From assembly GCA_024734555.1 (NCBI GenBank), contig JANPWX010000077.1, positions 4,606,946-4,670,945 on the forward strand: a stretch of 64,000 bases of DNA, written 5' to 3'. The first letter of the stretch is position 1. Every line of letters starts with the position of its first letter. Below the pieces are notes generated by a model. The model was given only the letters and a program-made list of their open reading frames with translations, made no database searches and had not been told where the DNA came from. Shown one piece after another: positions 61,147 to 64,000 of the stretch. The translations under genes and the position numbers were made by a program. This DNA is from Trochalopteron elliotii. Lineage: Eukaryota > Chordata > Aves > Passeriformes > Leiothrichidae.

Positions 61147-64000
61147 ATGACAGAGGGTAAATCTAGTTTTAATCATTTTATCTCTCTTTTGTCTTGGGGT
61201 ATGCTAGCTTATGGGTTTCATACTTAATGGTTATTGCCTGTCTAGCCTGATTTGACAAGCAAAACCAAAATGTTCAATGGAAAAATTTTGCAACTGATTA
61301 TTGAAATCATTATAATTTAGCACTTCCAACTATGATAAATTTTGTGCATAATCTTATTTTGCATAATTTGTATTTTTATTCATTTTGGATTAATATTGGA
61401 CTTGAGTTAATATATATTTAATAACAATATAGATTCCTTTTCAAAATCAATAACGTCCTTGTCTCATTCCAATCTATTTACTAATTACTTAATGTTCATT
61501 TATTTATTCAATCACTAGAAAGATTTTCAGGCTGTGTGTCTCTTCAGACAAGAAACTTTATTGTTTGTGTAATTATAAAAAGCTGTTGATAAAAAATATG
61601 TAGTGGTTTTATTAAATATTCTTCTTAAAAGAAATAATGAAGCAAAGGTGTAAGGGAAAAAGAGACAGAAAATCTTGGCAAAAGTAGAAGGAACAAATGG
61701 GCAAAATATTGGAAGGAAGTTAGTATCATAGCAGTTCAGACCACAGGATTAGTCACAGAGTTAAATCCTTGGCTTGTATTAGAGGCTGCTCCACATATAA
61801 TATTACACCATGGACAGGTTTTTTATTGTTCATTCAGACAGGAGCACTATTGGTCAGAGTTGGTTTACTTGTTAATAAGAACTTTGATGAATCTAAAATA
61901 TTAGATATGTATGCATGTCATCCATGATGTGGAATACACAAGTAAAAATTCCTTTTTTCAGTTCTTTTACCTGCCAGTATAGAAAGGAACTTTCTATAGA
62001 AACTTAAGCATCCTTAAACTTAAGAAATTTAAGAAATTTAAGTGTCCTTAAACTCAATAATAAAATATGTCATTGAACATTTTTGAATAATAAAAAAATT
62101 ATTGAATCGATTAATATAATCTATTTTTGCTAAAATTTAGTTAGCCTAGATTATGACTTCAAATTTTCCAAACTATTGGGGTTTATTTGTTTGTTTACAG
62201 TTTTAGTGGTCAGGATTGCAGCACTTCCCTGAAGCACATGCACAGATATGTTTTTCATAAGCAGGCGAGTATTGCCCTGCATCCTGAGGAGTAGCAAAGG
62301 GGAGGAAAAAGAAAAAATGATGTAGCTGTCTTAAATAAATTTTACCAACAGAAAAAAAAAAATTACTAGTGAGATCCTAACCTGTCTTTGTTGAAATTTG
62401 TCATTACATTGTGAGTTCAGTTAAGCCTTGGAGCAATCCAGGTGGATTGTAATTAAACTACATCTGGAGTAATTCCTACTCAGCATGAACAAGACTGAAG
62501 GCAACAAGCAACAGCTGTTCAACATCACAGCTTTCTACTAATGTTACTGTATTTTTAGGACATTATAAATGTACAGTTTATACACAGTCATACCACATAA
62601 ATTTGTTCTACTACTACCCTGAACAAAGCCTAGCAAAGTGTTCCAGCTTCAAGTAATACTAAATAATACTCTCTTGTTTGAACATTATTAAATTCCAGTA
62701 TTCTTATTTTTAATCTTTTGGCATCTTATTTCCCTGGAAAACTCAGGTTCTTTTATACTGAGGGTTCTTCTCTACATGTGCACAGTGAGCCACTGACTAA
62801 AAGAAGAAATTGAATTTCTTTATCACTGAAAAGTAGGTGATTTAAAACCTTTAGGCATAAAGTGCAACTCTCATCTGAGGTAAAGGTAATGGAGAGAAAA
62901 TTTGATACTTACTTCATATTATTAAAGTCAGGATTCATTTAAGGTACCTGGAATCCATGGAATGTTCTGATTTTAATATTTATGCTTTTTTCTGCTTGGT
63001 TGGGGTTTTTTTTGGTTGGATGATTGGTTTTTTTATTTAAGTAATTATTTATTTAAAAAGACATTCTAGCATCTTCTGTAACTGAAATGTTTGGTGAAAG
63101 AGGGATTATATTGCACTGGGAAGCTGAAGAGGGCTCTAAAAATGAAAGTGTTAAAAGGATTGGAAGGAGTATGTGTGCCTGATAACTGAAATATGATGTT
63201 GACATTACTGTACATCTGGGAAGATGAGGTCTAACTTGGGGTCTAACAAGTATCCTTTGTCATTTCCAGATGTTTGTCCATTGCCTTTCAAGGAATTTAT
63301 GACTGATGACCTTTTTATCACACTAACTGGCCTAATCTCTAGACTGTGACATGAACAGTAGTATTTCTTATGTGACAGTATTGTGCCAAGCAGAGAACAT
63401 AGAATTTCCAAAGAGTTGCTGGAATCACTTCTTTTAGTGGATCAATACAACAGCAAATTAATTGCTTTGGATAGAAACAGGAGGTTGAGCAACTTGCAAT
63501 ATACTGTTTGAAGATTGCTGGGTTTTATGACATGAAATATGGTTGGCAAAAATGCTGAAAGTGTTAGCATATTTTAAGGGGGGTGGACAGCTCTTAGACA
63601 CAAACCTCTGAAGATTTCTCAGCATCTGTAATAGAATATGAGTTGCAGACTCATCATATTCTGTACCAAATAAAAAATGGATAGTGGAAGTGGAGGATTA
63701 TAGTTTAACAGGCTTTGTCATAAACAATTTGGAAACAGATGTGCTGTGGAGAAGCCCAAGTTGTACAATCCAAATTAGTTTTCTTTCAGGCACTAAGAAA
63801 GGTTATACCCCACTTCACTTGGACTTATATAGTACAGATGTCTGAGTATGAGGGAGTCAAGGCTCTTCATAGCTGATGCTGGATAGGGATGCTTTTTTAG
63901 ATTCAATGCATATTTTAATATTTACATTAGTATTCCCGCAGGAATAAAATGAGTGAAGGAGTTATACTGAGTAGGAAACATAGTAGTACAAAGACCATCA

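Larger units (their letters stand above)
60291..64000. other. Unique AT-rich sequence, no gene seen
   Basis: No gene supported. Contains the hairpin at 60451-60479, a purine tract at 60983-61031, a T-rich tract at 61109-61146 and short AAATTTAAG repeats near 62015-62045. Confidence 0.55.

Noticed and set aside
63770..63875. Acceptor-like TTAGTTTTCTTTCAG followed by a 28-codon open frame
   Set aside because: Acceptor-like sites are frequent in this AT-rich DNA; the frame is short and lacks any further support.
1..64000. CRISPR arrays, bacterial operons, ribosome binding sites, riboswitches, rRNA
   Set aside because: The window is vertebrate nuclear DNA; no regularly spaced repeats, operon structure or rRNA sequence was seen.

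Overview
This window looks like avian nuclear DNA with no confidently identifiable protein-coding gene. The evidence is the repeat content: five fragments of CR1-type LINEs (two with intact 3' octamer tails), several LTRs of the avian ERVL type, and other endogenous-retrovirus LTRs, all set in AT-rich sequence with low repeat density. Nothing in it has bacterial architecture. The most economical reading is an intergenic or deep intronic 'gene desert' of a bird chromosome. Open frames are short and mostly chance; many of the longer ones lie inside repeats or low-complexity tracts.

Layout. 1-2118: unique AT-rich DNA, a (CCCTT)n array running into a 361-base assembly gap (564-924), then a minus-strand LTR of alpharetrovirus-like layout (about 1663-2118). 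2119-10719: unique AT-rich DNA with small microsatellites. 10720-15760: a retroviral LTR cluster. It holds a plus-strand ERVL LTR, a minus-strand ERVL LTR split by a second LTR-like insertion, and two minus-strand solo LTRs of one family, each with its own perfect 6-bp target-site duplication. 15761-44614: mostly unique DNA with three plus-strand CR1 pieces (17492, 33325, 37727), a long T/G-rich tract (25119-25330), and three places where a good splice acceptor precedes an open frame (22714 minus, 36962 plus, 41642 plus). 44615-48125: an LTR-like element with a 40-bp internal period, and the 5' half of another ERVL LTR. 48126-60290: unique DNA with two minus-strand CR1 copies, the second split by an 899-bp GC- and CpG-rich LTR-type insertion (58996-59894). 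60291-64000: unique DNA with one strong 12-bp hairpin.

The annotated elements do not form an operon or pathway. They record successive insertions: CR1 first, then LTRs, some nested inside older copies. All retroviral pieces are LTRs only; no gag, pol or env reading frame was seen next to them. Most worth checking are the CpG-rich nested insertion, the paired solo LTRs, and the candidate exons at 22379-22714 and 36962-37012.
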